In this document: positions 1 through 5,567 of the stretch, piece by piece
Numbering within the stretch: position 1 is the first letter of the stretch
Layout: each line of letters begins with the position of its first letter
Source: Polyangiaceae bacterium
GTDB lineage: Bacteria > Myxococcota_A > Polyangia > Polyangiales > Polyangiaceae
NCBI GenBank assembly: GCA_022447485.1
Contig: JAKVCH010000176.1
Span: 1 to 6,578, forward strand
Direction: 5' to 3'
DNA length: 6,578 bases
The notes under the pieces: model-generated
Seen by the model: only the letters and a program-made list of their open reading frames with translations
Databases searched by the model: none
Told to the model about the DNA's origin: nothing
Made by a program: the position numbers and the translations under genes

Positions 1-1045
1 GCTGAATATTAATGATGACCAGCGGGAGTTCGGTCATCACTGCCAAACCGAGAGCCTCCCCCTTGAGAGCCATGCCGGGTCCACTGGTTGCGGTGACGCC
101 GATTGCACCACCGTACGAGGCTCCAATGGCTGCACAAATGGCCGCAATCTCATCCTCAGCCTGGAAAGTGGAGACATTGAACGCCTTATGTTTACTCAAC
201 TCATGCAGGACGTCACTTGCTGGAGTAATTGGGTATGCGCCCATCACCATGCGCTGGCCGGACTTTTTAGCCGCCGCAACGAGGCCCCAAGCAGTAGCGA
301 GATTTCCGCCAATATTGCGATACAGGCCTGTTTTATGCTGGGCCGGTGATATCTCGTAACGGTAGTGAGCGATCTCTGCCGTCTCGCCGTAAGCATGCCC
401 CGCCTTGAGGGCTAGTATGTTAGCTTCCGCGAGTTCTGGTCGTTTGCCGAACTTCGCTCTTAGCCAGTCCATCGTGGGCGCCATATCGCGACCATAAATC
501 CAGAACATCAGACCGAGGGTCCAGAAGTTCTTACAGCGATTGCCGTCCTTATTCGACAGGCCAGTCTCTTTGACCGCCGCTTGGGTATTTTTAACGATAT
601 CAATCGAAACGACCTGATAGCCATTGAGGCTATCGTTCTCCAGAGGGTTCTCTTCGTAGCCAGCCTTCTTCAGATTGGCCTTCGTGAATGCACCGCTGTT
701 GATGATCAGCAGTCCACCGTCTGTGAGATCTTTCAAATTAGTTTTGAGCGCTGCGGGATTCATCGCAACGAGCACGTCAGGAGCATCTCCAGGAGTGAAG
801 ACGTCTTCGGACGCGAAATGGATTTGAAATCCGGAGACTCCGTAGGTCGTTCCGGCCGGAGCCCGAATCTCTGCAGGAAAGTCTGGAAATGTAGAAAGGT
901 CGTTTCCAGCGAGAGCTGTTGATGAGGTGAATTGATCGCCGGTGATCTGCATTCCATCGCCGGAGTCGCCCGCAAAGCGCACGGTCGCCCCCTGGACATG
1001 CTTGGGTTGAACTGAACTTGAGTTCTCGATTTCGCTGGTTGCCAT
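1..1045 (-). CDS. korA: 2-oxoacid:acceptor (ferredoxin) oxidoreductase, fused gamma/alpha subunit, N-terminal part
   Basis: Thiamine-diphosphate enzymes of this family oxidatively decarboxylate a 2-oxoacid to the acyl-CoA with ferredoxin as acceptor; the fused gamma-alpha subunit partners with a beta (KorB) subunit. The frame is open for 348 codons from ATG 1045-1043 to the window edge and holds roughly the N-terminal 60% of a family usually about 560-620 residues long. A gamma domain occupies about residues 20-205 and starts with the nucleotide-binding-like RFAGDSGDGMQ (23-33). The alpha pyrimidine-binding domain begins near 240, with the family motif AYPITPAS (270-277), the acidic AEDE (296-299), and TSGPG (320-324) followed by EALGLAVMTELPLVI (330-344). 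I see no ferredoxin-type cysteine cluster in this part. No alternative start lies shortly upstream; a weak GGA sits about eight bases before the ATG. Family assignment is firm. 2-Oxoglutarate rather than pyruvate or another 2-oxoacid as substrate is inferred from overall resemblance to KorA. korB would be expected just beyond the left edge. Confidence 0.92.
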   Translation of the reverse strand, partial: MATSEIENSSSVQPKHVQGATVRFAGDSGDGMQITGDQFTSSTALAGNDLSTFPDFPAEIRAPAGTTYGVSGFQIHFASEDVFTPGDAPDVLVAMNPAALKTNLKDLTDGGLLIINSGAFTKANLKKAGYEENPLENDSLNGYQVVSIDIVKNTQAAVKETGLSNKDGNRCKNFWTLGLMFWIYGRDMAPTMDWLRAKFGKRPELAEANILALKAGHAYGETAEIAHYRYEISPAQHKTGLYRNIGGNLATAWGLVAAAKKSGQRMVMGAYPITPASDVLHELSKHKAFNVSTFQAEDEIAAICAAIGASYGGAIGVTATSGPGMALKGEALGLAVMTELPLVIINIQ

Positions 1046-1049
1046 TTCG

Positions 1050-1139
1050 ATTTCCGACCTAGAATCATCACCTTTTCTGGTGATTGTTTCGGGTTGAGCG
1101 GGTCGATACCACACTTTTCCGATGGGGATAGTCGGAAAT
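1050..1139 (-). promoter_or_regulatory. korA leader with repeated TCGGAAA boxes and a small hairpin
   Basis: The 113-base gap upstream of korA holds several short symmetric elements. ATTTCCGAC (1050-1058) reappears inverted as GTCGGAAAT (1131-1139), and a third core TTTCCGA lies at 1116-1122. The last two form an inverted repeat (1116-1122 with 1132-1138). Separately, ATCACC (1067-1072) and GGTGAT (1079-1084) are perfect 6-base arms around a 6-base loop. In the korA sense, the box at 1058-1050 overlaps the putative ribosome-binding site. The arrangement could be an operator set or a translational control hairpin. I recognise no named regulator site, and there is no clear -35/-10 pair. Confidence 0.3.
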
Positions 1140-1158
1140 GGTTTTCCCCAGTGCAGAA

Positions 1159-1608
1159 TCAATTTTTAAGAGATTTTTCTATCACTACTGCAATTTTTGG
1201 CAAGCTTTGGCTGACATGTTCCGCCGCGAGAGGGCGCAACTTGTCGTAAGTCTTCCGTGCGAGCACGTGGTCGACTTTTTTAATTCGAGCGTCTGTGATT
1301 GATAGAAGCTCTTCGGTGAGCGATAGAATATTTGCCTCGACTTCACCTTTCATGCTCGTCCCCTCCTTTTTAGCTCGTTCTGCAGTTTCGTTGAGTGCAT
1401 CGAGAAATGGGTCGAGCAAGGAATTCAGGGCTCGACTGAGGAGGCGAGGAATCGCTCTATCGAGAATTTGCACGGCGGCGCGTAATCCCCGCCCACTCCA
1501 GCCCGGGGCACTGGCTAGTTGTTTTTCTATGATTGGCAGAAGTTCCGCGATCAGCGCAGCGCGTTTTTCTGGCTCGATGAACTTCTCTCTGAGTGTCTCC
1601 GTTGTCAC
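1159..1608 (-). CDS. Hypothetical helical protein, 149 residues
   Basis: I do not recognise this protein. It starts at GTG 1608-1606; an in-frame stop lies upstream and no ATG falls between, so the GTG is the only reasonable start. The ribosome-binding site is weak. The composition is rich in Leu, Ala, Glu and Lys and is predicted by eye to be almost wholly alpha-helical: an acidic/basic N-terminal helix (residues 2-32), a Gly/Trp turn (PGWSGRG, 35-41), an amphipathic stretch (RAAVQILDRAIPRLLSRALN, 43-62), then charged helices to the Lys-rich C-terminus. There is no signal peptide, clear membrane segment, cysteine pair or catalytic motif. It lies on the korA strand, 113 bases upstream of korA, and diverges from the response-regulator gene. 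Normal-looking residue composition on this strand, compared with Ser/Arg-rich antisense readings, supports a real gene. A link to korA or to the regulator is only positional. Confidence 0.65.
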   Translation of the reverse strand: MTTETLREKFIEPEKRAALIAELLPIIEKQLASAPGWSGRGLRAAVQILDRAIPRLLSRALNSLLDPFLDALNETAERAKKEGTSMKGEVEANILSLTEELLSITDARIKKVDHVLARKTYDKLRPLAAEHVSQSLPKIAVVIEKSLKN

Positions 1609-1615
1609 GCTTCTG

Positions 1616-1625
1616 GGTCTAGACC
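1616..1625. promoter_or_regulatory. 10-base perfect palindrome in the divergent intergenic region
   Basis: GGTCTAGACC is a perfect palindrome starting eight bases upstream of the GTG start of the 149-residue protein, inside the 105-base gap between two divergent genes. With no loop it cannot fold as a good hairpin, so a dimeric protein-binding site is the likelier reading if it is functional. No cognate regulator is known to me, and a single 10-base palindrome can occur by chance. Confidence 0.2.
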
Positions 1626-1713
1626 TTTTTCTGGCCTGAAGCCACGTTGAACTCGAGCCCTGAGATCGCGCTCAAGGACTGTCTCTCTTGTTCTTCTGTG
1701 CTAAGTCGGCGTC

Positions 1714-3099
1714 GTGGTTGCAGCGAACGGTGCCGAGAGTTTAGAGCGAAAAGCGCGGGTTTTGGTGGTAGACGATCAGCGCAACATGCGCACGACACTC
1801 TCCATGCTGCTCAAAGGAGCTGGACACGATGTCGACCAGGCTGAAAATGGAACCCAAGCTTGCGAGATGGGCGTCGGCGAGGCTTATGATGTCGTCCTGA
1901 CCGATTTGCGTTTGGGCGAGCCCGATGGGATGGCTGTGCTCAAGGCAGTGAAAGAGGGGCAACCTTCTTGTGAAGTGATTGTGATGACGGCTTATGGCAC
2001 AATCGAATCTGCGGTCGAAGCGATGCGTTTGGGGGCTTTTGATTGCCTACAGAAGCCATTCAGTGAGCAAGAACTCCTGGTCAAGATAGAAAAGGCGCGA
2101 GAGAGTCGAAAGCTTCGTAGTCAAGTGGAGGCTTTTGCCCAGGAGTTTCGCGAGAAGTATGGCTTTGAGAATATCGTCGGGCGCTCGGCCGCTGTGAAAG
2201 ATCTTCTCACGCGAGTGGTGCGTATTGCTCCGACAGACGTAACCGCTCTGATCACCGGGGAGAGCGGTACCGGGAAGGAATTGATTGCCCGGGCAATTCA
2301 CGCCAATAGTCGCCGTGCTGAAAGGCCTTTTATTACCGTCAATTGCGCGGCAATCACCGAAACTCTCTTGGAGAGCGAGCTTTTTGGCCACGCGAAAGGC
2401 GCCTTTACTGGAGCCTCGACAGCAAGGAAAGGGCTGCTCGAAGACGCTGAAGGCGGCACGTTCTTTTTTGATGAAATTGCGGAGACCACGCCAGCCTTTC
2501 AGGCGAAGTTATTACGAACCTTACAAGAAGGCGAAGTTCGACGGGTTGGAGATAATCGGGCATTCAAAGTCGATATACGAGTGATTGCAGCGACGAATGT
2601 TGATTTAGCTCAGGCGGTGGAAGAAAAGCGATTCCGAGAGGATCTCTATTATCGACTAAATGTTGCGCGCTTCCGAGTTCCGCCCTTGCGCGAGAGAAGG
2701 GAAGACATTCCTCTTTTGATCGACTTCTTTTTGCAGAAGTACAACCAAAAGATGAATACCCAATCACAATTGCAGCCGGGGGTCTTAGATAGACTCATCA
2801 GCTATGACTTCCCTGGTAATGTCCGAGAGATAGAGAACCTGGTCGAGCAAGCTGTTGCACTTGCTGGGGGCGGACAAATCAACCTCGACGATATAATGCC
2901 TGGTGCTGAAATGGTGACTCCACCTGAGAAGCGCACTCTGGCTGGGATCGTCGATCAAGCTGAGCGTTTGGCGTTGGAGGAAGCTCTCTCGACGGCTGGG
3001 GGTAATCGTGAACGAGCAGCTGAGACCTTGGGGATCAGTCCCACCACACTCTGGCGAAAAATGACTCGCTTGAAGGTAAAAGGTGGGCCGAGAGCCTGA
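1714..3099 (+). CDS. NtrC-family sigma-54-dependent response regulator
   Basis: This is a cytoplasmic two-component transcription activator: phosphorylation by a cognate histidine kinase would drive ATP-dependent remodelling of sigma-54 RNA polymerase. The 461 residues match the usual NtrC length and all three domains are intact. The receiver (about 14-130) has acidic D20-D21, phospho-acceptor D64 in LTDLRL, T92 and K114 (KPF). The AAA+ domain (about 153-385) has Walker A GESGTGKE (182-189), the sigma-54 contact loop GAFTGA (229-234), a Walker B ending FFFDE (250-254), and the YYRLNV and PLRERREDIP segments. The C-terminal Fis-type helix-turn-helix (about 420-461) includes RAAETLGISPTTLWRK. 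Start GTG 1714 is forced: an in-frame TAA lies at 1702-1704 and the receiver begins by residue 15. The ribosome-binding site is poor. No histidine kinase adjoins it, so the signal and target genes are unknown. Confidence 0.95.
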   Translation: MVAANGAESLERKARVLVVDDQRNMRTTLSMLLKGAGHDVDQAENGTQACEMGVGEAYDVVLTDLRLGEPDGMAVLKAVKEGQPSCEVIVMTAYGTIESAVEAMRLGAFDCLQKPFSEQELLVKIEKARESRKLRSQVEAFAQEFREKYGFENIVGRSAAVKDLLTRVVRIAPTDVTALITGESGTGKELIARAIHANSRRAERPFITVNCAAITETLLESELFGHAKGAFTGASTARKGLLEDAEGGTFFFDEIAETTPAFQAKLLRTLQEGEVRRVGDNRAFKVDIRVIAATNVDLAQAVEEKRFREDLYYRLNVARFRVPPLRERREDIPLLIDFFLQKYNQKMNTQSQLQPGVLDRLISYDFPGNVREIENLVEQAVALAGGGQINLDDIMPGAEMVTPPEKRTLAGIVDQAERLALEEALSTAGGNRERAAETLGISPTTLWRKMTRLKVKGGPRA

Positions 3100-3119
3100 G
3101 TTTATTCCAAGGGTTACGG

Positions 3120-3177
3120 GCTCGAGCTCCCTCTTTTTCGAGCGTCTTTGCTAGTAGAAGGGGACGCTGCCGCTCGA
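3120..3177 (+). promoter_or_regulatory. Leader of queA with overlapping inverted repeats
   Basis: The 96-base gap between the regulator and queA holds mutually overlapping arms. GCTCGA (3120-3125) can pair with TCGAGC (3138-3143), which can also pair with a second GCTCGA at 3172-3177. AGCGTC (3141-3146) pairs with GACGCT (3163-3168), extendable by three G-T pairs. The first stem may be a weak terminator for the upstream gene, but its T-rich run lies inside the loop rather than after the stem. The set could instead be a leader structure for queA-tgt. It lacks the A-rich tail expected of a preQ1-I riboswitch. Confidence 0.22.
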
Positions 3178-3195
3178 TAGAAGTGAGATAAGTGA

Positions 3196-4290
3196 ATGAG
3201 GACTGAACTTTTTGATTATCTATTGCCCCAGGAGCGCATCGCTATTCGGCCTCCTCAGCAGCGCGACGCAGGCAAAATGCTCGTGCTCTCTGCTTCGCCC
3301 GATGGTTCAGCCTCTCACGACTTCCGAGATGCCCAGGTGAATGAGTTCGTTCACTATCTAGAACCGGGTGATCTTCTAATTTTAAACCAGACGCGTGTGC
3401 GCCAGGCACGTTTGAAGGCGCGGCGACCCACTCTTCCTGGTGGTGGCGGTGGAGGTCAGGTTGAGTTGCTTTTTTTGAACCCCCTACAAGAAGGTCGTTG
3501 GGAAGCTCTCGGGAAAGCGAATCGATCGCTACGAGTTGGTGATCGGCTGAGTGCGGGGCAGGAGGAGCTTGTCGTTCGCGCTCGCGACGCAGCAGGCGTT
3601 CTAGAGATCGAAGTTCAGGGAGATCTCGAAAGCCTTTTGGTGGAGGAGGGCGAGATGCCTATTCCGCCTTATCTGAACCGTGAGAGCGAGCCGCAAGACC
3701 GCCAACGCTATCAGACTGTATTCGCCGAGCACTTAGGTTCGGCTGCTGCGCCGACAGCGGGTTTACATCTCACCGAAGCTGCTCTCGCTCAGATTCAGGA
3801 AAAAGGGGTCGAAGTTGCTCGATTAACTCTACACGTGGGAGTGGGTACTTTTCGTCCAGTGGGCGTTGAAGACCTGGATGAGCACCCCATGCATTCAGAA
3901 TGGATAGATGTTTCCGCCGAAACATGTGCTGCTGTCCATCGAGTGAAGAGTCAGGGTGGAAAGGTCTGGGCTGTGGGAACGACAGCGGTGCGAGCGCTAG
4001 AGAGTGCCGCTCAATTTACTTCGGAACCCTCCAAGAGCCTCGGCAGGCTCGACCCTTACCGAGGTCAGACGGATCTATTAATCCAGCCCGGTTTTGAGTT
4101 TCTGGTGGTGGATGGGCTCTTGACGAACTTTCACCAGCCGAAAAGTACCCTGTTGGCACTTGTTTCCGCGCTCACCGGACGAGAAAGGCTCATCGCTGCT
4201 TACGAACATGCATTGAATCATGATTATCGCTTTCTTTCCTATGGTGATGCGATGGTGATTCTTCCAGAGAATCGGAGTGAGGTATTATGA
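3196..4290 (+). CDS. queA: S-adenosylmethionine:tRNA ribosyltransferase-isomerase
   Basis: QueA transfers and isomerises the ribosyl group of S-adenosylmethionine onto preQ1 already in the tRNA wobble position, giving epoxyqueuosine-tRNA with release of adenine and methionine; it acts in the cytoplasm after Tgt. The 364 residues fit the family (about 340-365). Diagnostic segments run in order: FDYLLPQERIA (6-16), PGDLLILNQTRVRQARL, GEMPIPPYLNR, APTAGLHLT (185-193), TLHVGVGTFRPV, EHPMHSEW, VGTTAVRALESAA (260-272), TNFHQPKST (310-318) and YRFLSYGDAMVI near the end. Several positions differ mildly from the commonest form (LHLT for LHFT, FHQPKST for FHLPKST). A run of six glycines (82-87) sits in the loop before VELL. 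ATG 3196 places the conserved N-terminus correctly, with a weak GTGAG upstream. Its stop overlaps the tgt start as ATGA, so the two are cotranscribed and probably translationally coupled. Confidence 0.97.
   Translation: MRTELFDYLLPQERIAIRPPQQRDAGKMLVLSASPDGSASHDFRDAQVNEFVHYLEPGDLLILNQTRVRQARLKARRPTLPGGGGGGQVELLFLNPLQEGRWEALGKANRSLRVGDRLSAGQEELVVRARDAAGVLEIEVQGDLESLLVEEGEMPIPPYLNRESEPQDRQRYQTVFAEHLGSAAAPTAGLHLTEAALAQIQEKGVEVARLTLHVGVGTFRPVGVEDLDEHPMHSEWIDVSAETCAAVHRVKSQGGKVWAVGTTAVRALESAAQFTSEPSKSLGRLDPYRGQTDLLIQPGFEFLVVDGLLTNFHQPKSTLLALVSALTGRERLIAAYEHALNHDYRFLSYGDAMVILPENRSEVL
3439..3456 (+). repeat. Six tandem glycine codons (GGN) within queA
   Basis: Codons 82-87 of queA are GGT GGT GGC GGT GGA GGT. 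They encode a hexaglycine loop just before the VELL strand, where relatives as I recall them usually carry a short Thr-Gly-Gly turn. The run is imperfect at third positions, so it is less slippage-prone than a pure repeat. Confidence 0.8.
4274..4282 (+). promoter_or_regulatory. Ribosome-binding site of tgt inside the end of queA
   Basis: GGAGTGAGG lies 4-12 bases before the tgt ATG at 4287 and offers two overlapping Shine-Dalgarno matches (GGAG and GAGG). It is the strongest such site in the window and supports the ATGA-overlap start. The other genes here have weak sites, so tgt may be translated efficiently both by coupling and independently. Confidence 0.55.
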
Positions 4291-5417
4291 CACGGCCCCA
4301 GAATAGCCCCGTTCACTATCAAGAAGTAGCTCGCGACGGTCACGCCCGTGCCGGGGTCTTTCAAACAAAAAATGGTCAGGTGCTCACTCCTGCTTTTATG
4401 CCGGTAGGTACCCAGGCGACAGTAAAAGCTCTTTCCGCCCAGGAGGTGAGTGATACTGGGGCGAGCATGACCATTATGAATACCGATCATTTGTGGCTTC
4501 GTCCCGGTGCGGAGATTGTCAAGGAGCTCGGAGGGCTCCATAAAATGGCAGGTTGGAAAGGGGCGATTGCTACCGATTCGGGAGGTTTTCAGGCATTTTC
4601 CTTGGCAGCTCGCACGAAGCTCAGTGAAGAGGGCTTTCGTTTTTCCTCTCACCTCGACGGGAAGCGACTTTTACTGTCGCCTGAAGAGGCCATGCGTGTT
4701 CAGGGCGCCCTAGGTTCTGATGTCGCCATGCAGTTAGATGTTTGTTTGCCAGGTCAAACTGAGCGTTCTCAATTAGTCGATGCTTTAGAAAGAACAACGC
4801 GTTGGGGGAGGCGCTGTCTTGATTCGCGAGAAGAAGGTCAAGCCGTCTTTGGAATCGTTCAGGGAGGTACGGATATAGACTTGCGGCTGCGTCATATTGA
4901 AGAACTGTCGGCGATGGAATTTGATGGCGTAGCTTTGGGCGGGTTCAGCGTTGGTGAGCCGCCGGAGAAGATGCATCATGCTCTTGGACAAGTGGCTCAT
5001 CGGATGGACGGAGAACGAATTCGTTACCTGATGGGCGTTGGAACTCCGAGAGATTTGGTGATTGCGATCGGGGCTGGCATTGATCTTTTTGATTGCGTGA
5101 TGCCGACGAGGAATGCTCGAAATGGCCAGGTCTTTGTCCCTCGAGGAAAGCTCGTCATCAAAAATAGTAAATTTAAGACAGATAGTCGCGTTATCGAGGA
5201 AGGGTGTGATTGCCCGGCCTGCGCGGCGGGCTTATCGCGAGGCTATCTGCGACACCTCTACGTCGCTGGAGAAATTTTGGTTCACCGCTTGTTGAGCCTG
5301 CACAACCTACGTTTTTATGCGCGACTTGTCGCTGATGCGCGTGAGGCGATTTTAGCTGGTGACTATGAGCGCTGGTCGAAGGAAAAGTTGCGGGAATTTC
5401 AATTAGGAGCCGAGTGA
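4287..5417 (+). CDS. tgt: tRNA-guanine transglycosylase (queuine/preQ1 tRNA-ribosyltransferase)
   Basis: Tgt exchanges guanine 34 for preQ1 in tRNA-Asp, -Asn, -His and -Tyr through a covalent enzyme-tRNA intermediate. The 376 residues match the bacterial family. Seen in order: catalytic D97 in TDSGGFQ (96-102), base-binding D151, FGIVQGG with Q192 (188-194), LGGFSVGEP (217-225), RYLMGVGTP (246-254), nucleophile D269 in FDCVMPTRNARNG (268-280), and the zinc site C307-x-C309-x-x-C312 with a histidine in HNL (339). V222 and C153 fit the bacterial, preQ1-specific pattern rather than the eukaryotic queuine one. Oddities: the usually conserved NTYHL reads NTDHL (65-69), the usual FDEC segment reads LDVC (150-153), and one extra residue seems present after the last zinc cysteine. 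All catalytic residues remain, so an active enzyme is expected. It overlaps queA by four bases. Confidence 0.96.
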   Translation: MTRPQNSPVHYQEVARDGHARAGVFQTKNGQVLTPAFMPVGTQATVKALSAQEVSDTGASMTIMNTDHLWLRPGAEIVKELGGLHKMAGWKGAIATDSGGFQAFSLAARTKLSEEGFRFSSHLDGKRLLLSPEEAMRVQGALGSDVAMQLDVCLPGQTERSQLVDALERTTRWGRRCLDSREEGQAVFGIVQGGTDIDLRLRHIEELSAMEFDGVALGGFSVGEPPEKMHHALGQVAHRMDGERIRYLMGVGTPRDLVIAIGAGIDLFDCVMPTRNARNGQVFVPRGKLVIKNSKFKTDSRVIEEGCDCPACAAGLSRGYLRHLYVAGEILVHRLLSLHNLRFYARLVADAREAILAGDYERWSKEKLREFQLGAE

Positions 5418-5429
5418 AGCGGCTTCTTT
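5406..5429 (+). terminator. Putative intrinsic terminator at the tgt stop
   Basis: GGAGCCG (5406-5412) pairs with CGGCTTC (5420-5426), a 7-base stem with one G-T pair and a 7-base loop that contains the tgt stop codon. TTT G TAAATTT follows, a short interrupted T-tract. Stem and placement suit termination of the queA-tgt unit. The weak T-tract and overlap with the coding end lower confidence. Confidence 0.42.
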
Positions 5430-5486
5430 GTAAATTTACGATAAGGTCAGAATGAGGGTTTAGCTCCCTTGTTGATTGCTCATCGG

Positions 5487-5515
5487 TCGACTTAAGGCGA
5501 ACTTTCAGGGATAAT
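5487..5515 (+). promoter_or_regulatory. Putative sigma-70 promoter for the MshEN-receiver gene
   Basis: TCGACT (5487-5492; 4 of 6 bases of TTGACA) and GATAAT (5510-5515; 5 of 6 of TATAAT) are 17 bases apart. A start of transcription near 5522 would give a leader of about 45 bases before ATG 5568. Its position after the likely tgt terminator suggests an independent transcription unit. No operator is recognised. Confidence 0.4.
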
Positions 5516-5567
5516 TCTAGCCAATGAAAGCAAGAGGCGCTCTTTCACTCCTGCGAACACAATAGGT

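Noticed and set aside
12..359. 115-residue plus-strand reading frame
   Set aside because: Antisense to the alpha-domain part of korA, whose motifs (YPITP, TSGPG) are unambiguous.
760..1071. 103-residue minus-strand reading frame starting ATG at 1071
   Set aside because: It overlaps the N-terminus of korA in another frame; the korA frame gives clear family motifs while this one gives a Ser/Arg/Pro-rich sequence with no recognisable feature.
1295..1639. 114-residue plus-strand reading frame opposite the hypothetical protein
   Set aside because: Very rich in Ser and Arg with no helical or domain pattern, typical of an antisense reading; the minus-strand frame has the better composition and spans more of the region.
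3100..3195. preQ1 riboswitch upstream of queA
   Set aside because: No C-rich loop with the A-rich AAAAACTA-like tail of the preQ1-I class could be found; preQ1 switches also more often precede queuosine precursor synthesis or transport genes.
4153..4169. Sigma-54-like promoter (TTGGCAC followed by a GC)
   Set aside because: The distance between the GG and GC elements is one base too long, the -12 element is poor, and the site lies inside queA.
4239..4652. 137-residue minus-strand reading frame across the queA/tgt junction
   Set aside because: Antisense to two unambiguous conserved genes.
5430..5439. Palindrome GTAAATTTAC after tgt
   Set aside because: A/T-rich 10-base palindrome without repeats nearby; likely chance or part of the T-rich region after the terminator stem.
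5524..5565. Thirteen-codon leader peptide (ATG to TAG) before the MshEN-receiver gene
   Set aside because: No ribosome-binding site, no run of regulatory codons, and such short frames are common by chance.
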